The position numbers and the translations under genes were made by a program. A DNA stretch of 64,000 nucleotides from Strix aluco (lineage: Eukaryota > Chordata > Aves > Strigiformes > Strigidae), in assembly GCF_031877795.1 (NCBI RefSeq), contig NC_133934.1, positions 108,564,610-108,628,609 of the forward strand, read 5' to 3'. The first letter of the stretch is position 1; every line of letters starts with the position of its first letter. The notes beneath the pieces are model-generated. The model made no database searches and had not been told where the DNA came from. It saw only the letters and a program-made list of their open reading frames with translations. Below, piece after piece: positions 34,320-44,965 of this stretch.

Positions 34320-34389
34320 TAAGACCCACAGGATACTAACCTGCATCTTCTGAATGCAACCCAGATACTTGAATTAAGCTAGGATCTTA
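34320..34389 (-). pseudogene. trnA: Mitochondrial tRNA-Ala copy (NUMT)
   Basis: First gene of the reverse-strand cluster. The plus strand shows TAAGACC.. and ..GATCTTA at the ends, and TGAATGCAACC in the middle, which gives anticodon TGC on the minus strand. The acceptor pairing has at least one mismatch or bulge. Confidence 0.88.
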
Positions 34390-34391
34390 CC

Positions 34392-34464
34392 TAGACAGAT
34401 GGGCCTTGATCCCATAAAAATCTAGTTAACAGCTAGATGCCCTAACCTTACAGGCTTCTGTCTA
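34392..34464 (-). pseudogene. trnN: Mitochondrial tRNA-Asn copy (NUMT)
   Basis: Ends TAGACAG (34392-34398) and CTGTCTA (34458-34464) pair perfectly. The anticodon GTT reads as AAC in AGTTAACAGCT on the plus strand. Confidence 0.9.
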
Positions 34465-34467
34465 CTA

Positions 34468-34533
34468 GACTCTGGCACACTTTTAATGCACATCAGTGAG
34501 CTTGCAACTCAATATGAATTTCACCACAGAGCC
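34468..34533 (-). pseudogene. trnC: Mitochondrial tRNA-Cys copy (NUMT)
   Basis: Ends GACTCTG (34468-34474) and CAGAGCC (34527-34533) pair apart from one A/C mismatch. The anticodon GCA appears as TGC in GCTTGCAACTC. Only 3 bases separate it from tRNA-Asn, so there is no room for the light-strand origin hairpin found here in most other vertebrates. Confidence 0.88.
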
Positions 34534-34603
34534 GATAAGAAGAGGAATCAAACCACTGTAAAAAGAACTACAGTCTAGCGCTTCAGCACTCAGCCATCTT
34601 ACC
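34534..34603 (-). pseudogene. trnY: Mitochondrial tRNA-Tyr copy (NUMT)
   Basis: On the minus strand it begins GGTAAGATGGCTGAG at 34603 and ends ..CTTCTTATC at 34534; the acceptor pairs with one G-T. The anticodon GTA reads as TAC in GAACTACAGTC on the plus strand. Confidence 0.9.
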
Positions 34604-34604
34604 T

Positions 34605-34812
34605 GTGACATTCATTAACCGATGACTATTCTCAACCAATCATAAAGACATTGGCATCCTCTACGTAATCTTTGGTGCATGAGCCGGCATAGTTGGCACC
34701 ACCCTCAGCTTGCTCATCCACGCAGAACCTGGCTAACCCAGAACCCTCTTAGGAGATGACCAAATCTATAATGTAATCATTACTGCTCATGCCTTTGTAA
34801 TAAACTTCTTTA
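34605..34812 (+). pseudogene. COX1: Mitochondrial COX1 pseudogene, 5' fragment (NUMT)
   Basis: Copy of the start of cytochrome c oxidase subunit I. It uses the GTG start typical of bird COX1 (34605) and encodes the well-known N-terminus (TFINRWLFSTNHKDIGILY, then FGAWAGMVGT and GDDQIYNVI). A TAA at 34734-34736 replaces the Gln of ELGQPG. Similarity ends at about 34812, after some 69 codons of roughly 516, which marks the right edge of the insertion. Confidence 0.95.
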
Positions 34813-34900
34813 ATCAACTTTAGGGATGAGGATGTCATGAGAGCAGGTGGGTAGAAGTATCTGTCAGTATTCTTTCCATAAAAACATAAAATAACAGAGA
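34813..34900. other. Short nuclear spacer between NUMT and CR1
   Basis: 88 bases of AT-rich sequence with no mitochondrial or CR1 similarity that I can see. Confidence 0.6.
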
Positions 34901-35717
34901 GATCTGGACAGGCTGGAGCGATGGGCTAAGGCCAACTGTAGGAGTTTCAATAAGGCCAAATGCCGGGTGCTGCACTTTGGCCACAACAACCCCCAGCAGC
35001 GCTACAGGCTGGGGGAGGAGTGGCTGGAGAGCTGCCAGTCAGAGAGGGACCTGGGGGTGTTGATTGACAGCTGGCTGAACATGAACCAGCAGTGAGCCCA
35101 GGTGGCCAAGAAGGCCAATGGCATCCTGGCTTGCATCAGAAATAGCGTGGCCAGCAGGGACAGGGAAGTGATCTTATCCCTGTATTCGGCACTGGTGAGG
35201 CCGCACCTCAATTACTGTGTTCAGTTTTGGGCCCCTCACTACAAAAAGGGCATTGAATTACTCAAGCGTGTCCAAAGAAGGGCAACGAAGCTGGTGAAGG
35301 ATCTGGAGCACATGTTGTATGAGGAACAGCTGAGGGAACTGGGGTTGTTTAGTCTGGAGAAGAGCAGGCTGAGGGGAGACCTCATCACCCTCTACAACTA
35401 CCTGAAAGGAGGTTGCAGAGAGCTGGGGATGAGTCTCCTTAACCAAGTAACAAGAGATAGGACAAGAGATAATGGCCTCAAGTTGCACCAGGGAAGGTTT
35501 AGACTAGATATTAGGAAGTATTTCTTTACAGAACAGGTTGTTAGGCATTGGAATGGGCTGCCCAGGGAGGTGGTGGAGTCCCCATCCCTGGAGGTGTTTA
35601 AGAGTCAGGTTGACATAGCACTGAGGGATATGGTGTAGTTGGGAACTGTCAGTGTTAGGTTAATGGCTGGACTAGATGATCTTCAAGGTCTTTTGCAACC
35701 TAGATGATTCTGTGATT
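34901..35717 (+). mobile_element. CR1 LINE, 5'-truncated, well-preserved copy
   Basis: About 815 bases. The frame [13 protein letters not shown].. runs from the 5' end to a TGA at 35093-35095, then is open for 178 codons (35102-35638) to the natural ORF2 stop. In the 23 kb copy the interrupted codon is TGT (Cys), so the TGA is a point mutation. The encoded part is the C-terminal region after the reverse-transcriptase core ([72 protein letters not shown]). The catalytic part is missing, so it cannot move by itself. The 3' end is GATGATTCTGTGATTC with a short tail. By eye it is very similar to the copies at 4 and 47 kb. Confidence 0.95.
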
Positions 35718-36974
35718 CATGGCAGATGATGAAAATTAAAATGGAAACAGCTAAAAAGAATAATATGATTATCAGCATTTTTTAATTGTTAAACTTAAGC
35801 TGCATTAAACTGAAAAGGTTTATTTTAGAGCTGAAACAAAATGAACCCAAGGTAAAAAGTATCAGTTCATAAAAGTTAACTATATTCCTGGGCTCTTGTC
35901 TCAGTGTTGACTTTTCCAGTAGTGCTGCTTCTTTGATGAAATTGTATTTGTGCAAATCTCATCTTCCTACACTGTCCTGGTGTTTATTGTGTCTGGCACT
36001 GATGTTGCTTTGTCCAGTTTCATACTGAAGATATATTTTTATAGCTTCAGTTAGCTGTAGATTATCAAATACGCTTATTTTCAGAGCAGGATTGACTTTT
36101 GCATACCATTAGCATCATTTTTTATTGTATTACTAATCTTTTTGCTTGTTTAGTACCTTATATTAAGACAAAGCCACATGTTACAGTTATAAAATAAGGC
36201 ATACAGGAGAAAAAGAACAAGCATTTAACCCTGAGTAGTGCCTCACTTTGTGCAAAGTACCTAGTCAGCAAGAGTAAATTCAAAATTGCTCATAATGAAG
36301 GAAATGCTGTAGCAAAGCTAGGAATAAAACTCATATTTCTTACCCTTCATGTAGGCTATTAACAAGTTTGCAATAACTTACATTTAGTGTAATTAAATCT
36401 TGTTATCTCCTGCAATTTCAACTCAGCAAGGTATCCAGCTATTTACAGTTTATTTGCACCTTTTCAAGAAAGAAAATAGCATCTCAGATATATAATTAGC
36501 CATAATGGCCTACACAGATGTCATCTGCAAGGCTGTGACTGAATCCCAGTCTTGGAAGTGTTGGCATCCTATAGTGGGGATTGCTGATTCTTAGAAACTC
36601 ATGAATTTCACACGTAACTGGTTTCCACTTTCGCTTAGCTGTCCCTTTATTGCTACCCCTTATGGTACGGAATTTCTGTGCATTAGAGTGAATAAGGTGG
36701 GTCTGAAGAGAGTTCTGGGCACCAACATACATCCTCTCTGATAGTCAGTTACCCTAAAACATTTCACTGAGGTGCCATCACTTTGTACCTTCTAGAGATT
36801 AATCATTCACCTGCTTAATGTACTATCTTTTCATTAAGGATACACACTAATAGAAAGGGATGCAGTAAGAAATCTTTCTTGTAAGGAAGTACTATGATAC
36901 TCTGAACATAGAGAACACGGCATTCTATAAAGAATGATGTCTCCATATGAAGAAGATGAAATGGAATACTTTAT

Positions 36975-37115
36975 GTTAATGAAGTGTAAAACTAAAAGAG
37001 ACCATTAAGTCAGACTTTTCAGACTCCCTTCCACAAAAAGGACAGAATCTTACCCACTAAGCCCTGCATGGAGCAACATATCTTGTGATTGACCCAGGAT
37101 GTATCATTCAACAGC
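36975..37115. repeat. Possible ancient CR1-like or unclassified amniote repeat
   Basis: AGAGACCATTAAGTCAGACT followed by ACAGAATCTTACCCACTAAG and CCTGCATGGAGCAACATATC resembles an old repeat common in reptile and bird genomes ('gaccattaagtcatct.. acagaatctcaccca.. cctgcat.gagc'). The family name is uncertain. Confidence 0.35.
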
Positions 37116-39295
37116 ACATTATCTCTTATGTGAACAACTTTAAGTGATGGAAAATATATTATTTTAAAAAGGTTTGGCTAACCTACATCCACTTTTGGGA
37201 GAGTCTCACTTAGCAAGTACAGAGAAAGAGGTTCTTACCTTGTGTTCATTAATAGCCAGTTAATCTCAGTTGGTTTGTACACTCAGTAAGACTAAGTCTG
37301 GACACTTCCCAGACATTTGTTCTAAGACATAAACCACAAATGCTCTAGCAATTATCTGTCTCCAGCAAACAAACACTGGTATATGCAAGTTCATTGTTCT
37401 CCACACCCTTTCCAATTCCTAGTCCTGCCAGCAATCTTTTCTTCTCTCTTCATTGCTATTAGGACATGTCTTATGCCTCAAACATTAACTTTCATGTGTT
37501 TCTTCCTCTAGTGTTTTCTCCCTTTTTCCCTTTCCAGTCTTTGTTCACTTAGATCTTTCCTGGTACACACATCCTTTAAAACAGCTGCTTCCTTCACACT
37601 GCTTTACCACCCTATTCCTGAGGCCTCAAAACTCTACTCTCTTCACCACGTTATTTATAAATTTCCTTTCTCCAATACATTATCTGTTACTCCAACTCCA
37701 ACCTCTTTCCCAGAATGTCTCCTTGCTTTTAAAAATTCAGATCATGTTCTTCTTATTCCTCTCTGGGTTTCACTCTGGCTGGACATGAAAACAATTCTTC
37801 TGCAAGTATTTAATAATCTTTCTTTCTACCTAGATTAGCTTTCAACATGATGGACAGTTCCATTCTATTAAATTGCTCTTCAGCAGTGCCATCATCTCTG
37901 CTTCCTTCCAGAATAATTTCTCTTTCCCTTACTCTTTCCCAGTCTCTCTCCCCCCTTCTGTCTGCTTTCCATCATTTACACACTAATTCTTTCATTGATT
38001 CAAGTCGCTGCAGCCTTAGCAGTGTTTCTTAATATTTATTATCAAATCACTTACCTGTTCTGTTTCTCGTTTCTTTCCTTTTTTACCATTAAATTCCCAG
38101 AGGACTGTAATGTTGCCTGTGACCAGTTTTGGAACAGGAATCCCTTGTTACCTACATCTCCTTTTATCTGGGTGACTTGGTGAGTCATATTGGTCAGGGT
38201 AGCAAGAACCTTGGACACCTACCCAACTTAAAAGCATTGGTTTTGTACTTCTACCCAAAACGAGGGTTCACCTGTCTTCAGCCCTCTTTCCTCTAGGGCA
38301 ATCTCTGTGAAACTTTTAATGCATTTTTGGCATCCCACCACAAGGCTTTGCATTAAGCAGTAGACAAACATTCTTCTCCAAAGCAGCCTGCAACATTGCC
38401 AGCTATTCACACTATTTTAATTGACAGGTTTCCATAGCTTATAAGGATCTTCATTAAACATTTCTGGTCTTCTTCTGTCTATATAAAGCAGGCATTATCC
38501 ATTGCATTACTATTCTTTGACTGCTTGTTCTCCATCGTCTGGGTATCTCTAATTACTTTCCTGTCTTCTGTGTGTTCTGTCCATCTAACTTTGTGGCATT
38601 GGCTTCATTCCATTTAAACAGTTGTCTGGAAGACATTATGGGCATCTGGACAAGCAGATCTTCACACTTCTAATTGTTCTCCATGACATATATTCTACAG
38701 GTTTCTTCTCTTCACTTCCATCACAATCTTGATATGAGGGTTGATTTTGAAGTTTTCTCCTGCTGCTGCAAATCTGCCACTGTAATATTCTCTGAATAGC
38801 ACTCCATTGGTTTCTGATAATATTGTCTTTGATAACTTTGTGTCTTCTCATCTCAACTACTGAGACTTCTTCTCCTGGCTTCATGAAATCCCAATTCTCC
38901 ACTGCTGTCTATGAATTTTCCTTCACACAATTTCCTCTTCAGAAGTTTTAATTCCTTTCTTTCTCATCTTGGAATCCAGTCCAGAGTTGGAGGGGAATGA
39001 GTTTGTAAATTGTTTCAGAAAAAAATTTTTCCACTGGAAAAAGACAATTAATAAAAAACAACTTCTGACTGCAATAAGTTAGTGCCACAATGAAACTTCT
39101 ATCAAGATAAGGTCTTGTAGATCCAGAACAGAATTTCTATTCAAAACCAGGTGCACAGAGGACCCCACTGTGGCCAGTTATTCAATAGAAAAACCTGTTC
39201 AAATCCCTGCACATTCTGATTTTTTTTTAAACCTTAAGTTTTGGTGTATACATAAGAGACACTCCATACCCACATATCCATCCAGCTGAATCAAC

Positions 39296-39320
39296 TTTTT
39301 TCTTTTTTTTTTTTTTTTTT
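39296..39320. repeat. T-rich tract
   Basis: 25 bases of T broken by a single C. Simple low-complexity sequence inside a T/C-rich neighbourhood. Confidence 0.95.
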
Positions 39321-42081
39321 CTGTGAATATCCCTTTGAATTTTCTCTTTCCAATTTAGCAGATCAGTGGTCTCCCTTTTCCTCTGATACCAACCATCAGC
39401 AGTGGTGCAAGGGTATTCTGCTACTCAGTGGCTTTCCAAATTTGTCTGCCCAATCATTCTTCACCTCAGCTCAGATCTTACTGAAACGCCTTTCACCTCC
39501 CTCGCTTATAGTTCTGTCTTTTTCAGTACCTTGTTACTTATTTCTTAACTCAGTGAAGAGTTTTGCAGTTCTCTTTGTGTGACAGATGCAGTCCTAAACA
39601 CAGGTTGATTGTATTCCCTTTCAGCAGGGCAATATTCCTATTAGAATAGCAACCAGCACACTGAGACAAATTTGAATTTTTTCTCTGCCTCACTGTAAAC
39701 AGATTTTCACTACAGTAAATACAGTTCCACTGCATGCAGAGTGTAGGAAAATACACAACACAAATGAGTATTTCTAACTTTCAGGAAGATTCCAGCAGGG
39801 CTCTGGCAAGTGAAAGATTTCAGGCAGTACATCTTATTACATGGGTGGTCGAGTTATTGAACTTTATTGACAAAGGGCTGGATTTTCCAGCAAGATGGAG
39901 CTTCATTAAAATTCTGCAGAGACTGAAAATTCAATAATCTCTCTCACAAAGCACTGCATGAGTAGGGCTGATTAGGCAATTTCTCTCTCATTCCATTTCT
40001 TTTGCTAAAAGCGTTGTTACTTCTTGTTGGTACAAAAAGACAATCATTAAATGAGCATTTGCTATAGTTGATTAAGCAGAAAGTTTTAAAGGTGCATTGG
40101 CTCCCTTTCTCAAGGCTTAATTGAGGCCTTAAAAAAGTTGCAATAACAACACCACCAGCACTCTATCATTCTAGGCTGAATTATTTAAAATTTGGATCTG
40201 ATTAATCCATTTGTGGCTCTTCTTTTTTCTTTTTTTAACTCTCTGCTCTCATGGCTACTGGTACATTTGCAGCCAGGTCTGCCTGGTGCTGGAAAGGGTG
40301 TGTAAATTACTTTTTAGTTAATTTCTTTTCCTGTAGATCACAATTTATTTGCTCTCATTGGGTTTCAGATTAAGAGACCCCATAAGAACAGAACTGTAGG
40401 ATCAGATAGAAGATCCATCTAGCTGATGATCTCTTTTCTGGCAGTGGCTATAAGTAGTTAGGGAGAGGAGCAGCATAGCAAGCTTACTGTTATACTTCCC
40501 CTGGGAAAGCTGTGGGCTTCAGCAATCCATAGCTTAGGGACCTCTTGACACAGAGGTTGTATCCTTGTACTTAACAACTGTTAGCAGATTTTTCTTCTGT
40601 GACTTTGCTTATTTGAGTGCCTCCACATTGTACAACATGATGATGCCTTACTGCTTGCAGGAAGGTTTTCCGGTAAGTAAAGCCAGTTTAGAGAATAGGA
40701 GACCCTACAAATCTTCTCTTAAGGGCCTGTTTACAGTAATCGCAGCAGCAATTTCATGCCTTTTTTTGTGTGTGAATGGAGAGAGGAGGTTCCTAGGCCT
40801 TCTTTTATGTAAAGCAAGATGAAAAAGGCCCAAACCCTACAAGATGCACACCTAGAAAAAGAATTCTATTTGTATTCCTGACATTCCTCTTATCCTCTCT
40901 CTCCGGCCTTGATCAGTCCTGTATTACTGCTTGTTCTTTTTTCGAATGCAGTTCAGCTGCATCCAGAATATAAGGATAGATAAGACCACAGCAAATGTTG
41001 GTATGTGTTTGCTCAGTAGTGTTAGTTATCTAACCTGGTCTGGATCCTAGAACTGTTTGGTCTTCAAAAATAAGGTGAGGAAGCTGCTGCTTATTCAATA
41101 TCTTCTGCTAGAAGATATTTGGAATGCAAATCAATCCACTCTGACCCTGACTGTATTAGGAAAAAAAAAAAAAAGGACCAAATACCACAGTCCTGATTTC
41201 AGTTGTACTCATTCTATGCTTAGCTGAACTCCCATTAACCTTAATGAAATTTTGTCTAAATTAGCAGTGAGGAAAAACAAAACAAAAAGTCTTCTAAACA
41301 CGGTCCAGTATTGGTGAAGATACATAAAACTGCACATTGAGATGTGAGTGCAAAACCTAGGTATTACCGTGTCTCTCATCCTTTGACCACCATGCTGTTT
41401 CTGAGGAACTGTTTGATATTTGTCCTGACAATTTTTTTCAATTAAGGGCACTCAAAAAATGTTTAAAAGCTCAGTGTAGTGAGAGACATAGGCCAGGAGT
41501 ACAGAAGCCTAGCCTGAGACATCTAGATACAAGGTGACCGGATAAGCAGCACCAGGTGAAAGTGGGACCAGCGACATGCCATCAATCAGAGATTGAACAG
41601 GGGTGGGAGACCTGTCCTGTGGAGAGAAGCGGTAAAGCAGAAAGGCTGAATTGGTCTTTCCACACTTAATTCCTGAAGATAACAGTCTTCAGATTAAACT
41701 TTTGGACACAGTTCTCTTCCAATCTGGATGTGACACATAAACTGAGAGTTTTCACCAGCTCTACCATCTTCAGAAGATTCTGTGTTCTACAGCTTGGAGA
41801 ACAAAGTTTTCAAGAAGTAACTTCTCTTTTCTAATGGCTTTGGAGATTCTCCAGTGCAGGACTAGAGAGCTGCCTTCCCATGGCTGTCAAAGAGATTCTG
41901 TTACAAAACACCACTCAACATAACTGCTATATCTCAGAGCTCTTTTGCTTCTTTATTCTATTTAGCTGTTTCTCTGTTGCAGATTTTTGCAAAATTGCTA
42001 GCAGTGCACACATGCCTGCACAAGGGGGCAGGAGAAGCTAATATTTTCAGCAGCAAAGGCTGCCTGTGACAAGAGAACCAC

Positions 42082-42105
42082 CCGACAAAAGTGACTTTTG
42101 TGCGG
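42082..42105. repeat. 24-bp near-perfect inverted repeat
   Basis: CCGACAAAAGT (42082-42092) and ACTTTTGTGCGG (42094-42105) pair around one G, with a single bulged base. It is GC-closed at the base, which is unusual in this AT-rich region. Confidence 0.8.
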
Positions 42106-44914
42106 CTTGTCCCTCTGATTCTTTACCGGTCTCCTCTCCCTGAAGGCAGCCCTTGTTGCAAGGCTATTTTGTGATAGAGACTGGAAAATAAATATAACTT
42201 GCAATAAAACTGGTGTGAACAAAGGTCTGCAGATTTGACTCAAATGTACACAAGCAGCAGATTGTTAGTAGGAAAAGGCCATTTTTGCACTGTCATTTCC
42301 ATTCCTGTAATTACATTTTGAAATAAATACCAGTAAGAACTGCAGTTAAAAGACAAATCAGGACACTCCCTTTCCTTATGTCTTTTCTCTGACCATAATT
42401 AAGACAACGTGCTTTAAAATCAGGAAACAGAAGCTCCATGGCCTGGGAGATGTGAGGAATAGGGTTGCAGAAGAAATCAGTAGGACGCCACTTTACAGTT
42501 GCAAAGTAGTCCAGCAAAGTGGAGCAGAGCTTGAGTGAGCCAAGCCATGATCCCATGTAAATCACCACCATTCTCTTGATGTAGTAATACACAATTTACA
42601 CCTAATAAAGTGGCTCACATTCTTCTGTGGGGGGAAAAAAAAAAAAAGTGTTGAGAAGAAAAAAGTCTTGTTCATATGTTTACCAAATCCAACTATTTGC
42701 TACAGTAATAACCACTAAAATTTGTTTTGGAGCACTATCCCTCAGTCTTCTCATCTCCCATAGTATTTTTTTAAATAAGTGTATGCACAACAACCATGAG
42801 AATGACTGATAAGTCTGAAGCTGAACCCAGCTACTTTTTCTGGAAAATAAATAATTTAGCCTTGCAATACTTTCAGAAGGCAGAAAGCTATTGTTTTCCT
42901 TTAAAGAGAGGAAACAGGATCTCATGAAGTAACTTGACATGGACTCTATAAGAAGGTAGAGTAAATGAAGAGTTCCTTGTTTCTCAACATCTAATCAGGA
43001 TCCATCACAAGTGCTGCACTGACCACCTTCCTTCATCTGCACAATAATCCTCAGTGTCTCAGTCCTTCTGCTGCACTACCCTACATAAGGAGGGATGACA
43101 TGAACCAGGGTAGATCACTGAGCTCTGAAAATACAGGTGGTGCTACTGGGGCAAGAGGTATGAAAAATTATGACCTTGAAAGAAGGGTCTACACTTGTTG
43201 AATTGCTGGTGCAGAGAGAGTCCCTCCCACTGCCACAGCTGCGGACAGCTGCTGCTCTTTCCTTTGCACCCATCCCGATGCTTGTCTAACTTGTGAGCTG
43301 ACTAAACTTGATAAGCAAGCTAATAATAAATCTAATAAAATACCAAGCTCACATCTTGTAAAAAGGGATGAGATAGCAGGCCAGTTTTGGTGTCCTACAA
43401 AACCTCATCCTGGTGTGCCTAGAAAGCACACCAAGTCCATGTAAACCAGGTAGACTCTATTGACAATGATGCTGCTACACCTTCTCAGATCAGGAGACCC
43501 ATGAAGAAAGCATTAAGTGTGATGCCACCACAGACAATGGGTCAGACATGATATAACAGGAGGAGGGAATTCAAGTCCAGTCTCCTACCAAATTTCTGCA
43601 TCCATAGCAATAACTCAGGCAGAGGTTTGTTTTTCTAGTATTTAGTCCTGAGACTGCTGGTTCTCCTCAACTACTTCCTCTCTATCGATACGCTTATTTC
43701 TGCCAGTGACTATCTCTACATCAATCCTGTCAGCTATTCCCTACTTCAGAGCCATCTCTTTCTTACATTTCTCTGCCAAGTGAGTGTGTGCTTTGTTTCA
43801 GCTCCTTCAACACAATGCTTCAGAGAGAAATATGCCCTATCTTCATTCTCCAGTAATACAGTATTAGTTTGTAGTGGTAGTTACAAGGACAATTGCTAGA
43901 TGTGGGTATGACTATTCTGACTGTGCATTTTTTAGGACTTGGGTCAGAACCTGCCTGATTTTAAGCACCCAAGTAGTGCCCCTAATTTACACAGGCCCAT
44001 AATCTGGCTTAAAATTCAGAATTTGTTTTAAGTACCTTGCTAAATCCGACTTCACTGAGTGATACTGCCTGTAAGGGATACAACAATAAAAAAATCCAGC
44101 TGTTGGCCCTAAGGAAGCCTTCTTCATGCTGGGTGGCCAAGGCCGCATTTTCAAAGCGGGGAGGTGAAGGCTATAATTGAGGCTTCCCATGAGTGTTCAA
44201 ATCAGGGCCTTACACAAAATCTGTTAGAAGCAATGAGAAGTTTTGCATTGACTTGAAAACATTTTGGATAAAACCGTTACATAGCGAAACTTGCGGATAA
44301 GGCCACCACAGATTGACACCCAGACGCGGGAGGCAGATTGCAGATAAAATGAACAAACTTGGTCTAAACACACCATCACTGAGAAATAGTTCTGCCCCTT
44401 ATTCCTGTCTGATCTTTAACATAGCCTGTAACAAAATCTTAAGTTTGTGTGCTGCATCTTAGATACATCACTAGTACTTGACTTGGAGGTCTCTTCATAT
44501 TCCACCAGTTCAACCAAGCAGAAGAATAGGTTTGCATAGTGCAGAAATTAGTCATTGTATAAGTTCATTGGTTTTATTATTTAAGTGAAGGGCTGTATTA
44601 TGGCTACATTTCCCTACAGCAGAAGCTATAATCAATGGCAGTTGCAAGACAGAATTGCTCACTGCTGAGGCAGAGGTGAAACAGCAATAGTTAAATGCTT
44701 CCCTCTTGTGATGGTATTAGCATGACTGCTAGGAAATATGTGCTTGAAAATGCCAGAGAAAGTGATTTGTCTGTGACAGAAGCTGTTTTAAAAAGAGAGA
44801 AAATGAAAACCACAACCACGCTAAAATAAAGCCTCTTTTAATGAGCTTCGGATGCCTTCTGGAAAATTGAGAACAACTTTTAATGCATAAATGGTTCTTC
44901 TGCTATATCATTAT

Positions 44915-44965
44915 ATTTTTTGGTGGGGGTTTTGTTGGGTTTTTTTGTTGGTTTTTTTTTTTTTA
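44915..44965. repeat. T/G-rich low-complexity tract
   Basis: Alternating T runs and G runs (TTTTTTGGTGGGGGTTTTG.., then a T14 run). The complement would be a C/A-rich tract. Confidence 0.9.

Larger units (their letters stand above)
32046..34812 (+). other. Nuclear mitochondrial DNA insertion (NUMT), about 2.76 kb
   Basis: The sequence switches abruptly to the C-rich, G-poor composition of the mitochondrial L-strand. It runs without large rearrangement through ND1, tRNA-Ile, tRNA-Gln (reverse), tRNA-Met, ND2, tRNA-Trp, tRNA-Ala, Asn, Cys and Tyr (all reverse) and the first 208 bases of COX1. This is the vertebrate order. The absence of an origin-of-light-strand hairpin between Asn and Cys agrees with birds. 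TGA is used for Trp and ATA for Met throughout, so the standard code cannot translate it. Frameshifts and stops in all three protein genes show it is a nuclear relic. The left edge is uncertain by about 10 bases (ATG of ND1 at 32059); the right edge is where COX1 similarity ends. Confidence 0.97.

Noticed and set aside
33033..34603. Functional nuclear tRNA genes in the NUMT
   Set aside because: They are mitochondrial-type tRNAs within a dead mitochondrial copy, without a nuclear tRNA gene context; expression is not supported.
35258..35488. Minus-strand frame of 76 codons, with a near-identical twin at 47198-47473, as a possible conserved gene
   Set aside because: Both are antisense to the same part of two related CR1 copies, which explains the similarity.
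42311..42592. 93-codon minus-strand frame as a small protein
   Set aside because: No recognisable family, length compatible with chance, and no promoter or splice context visible.
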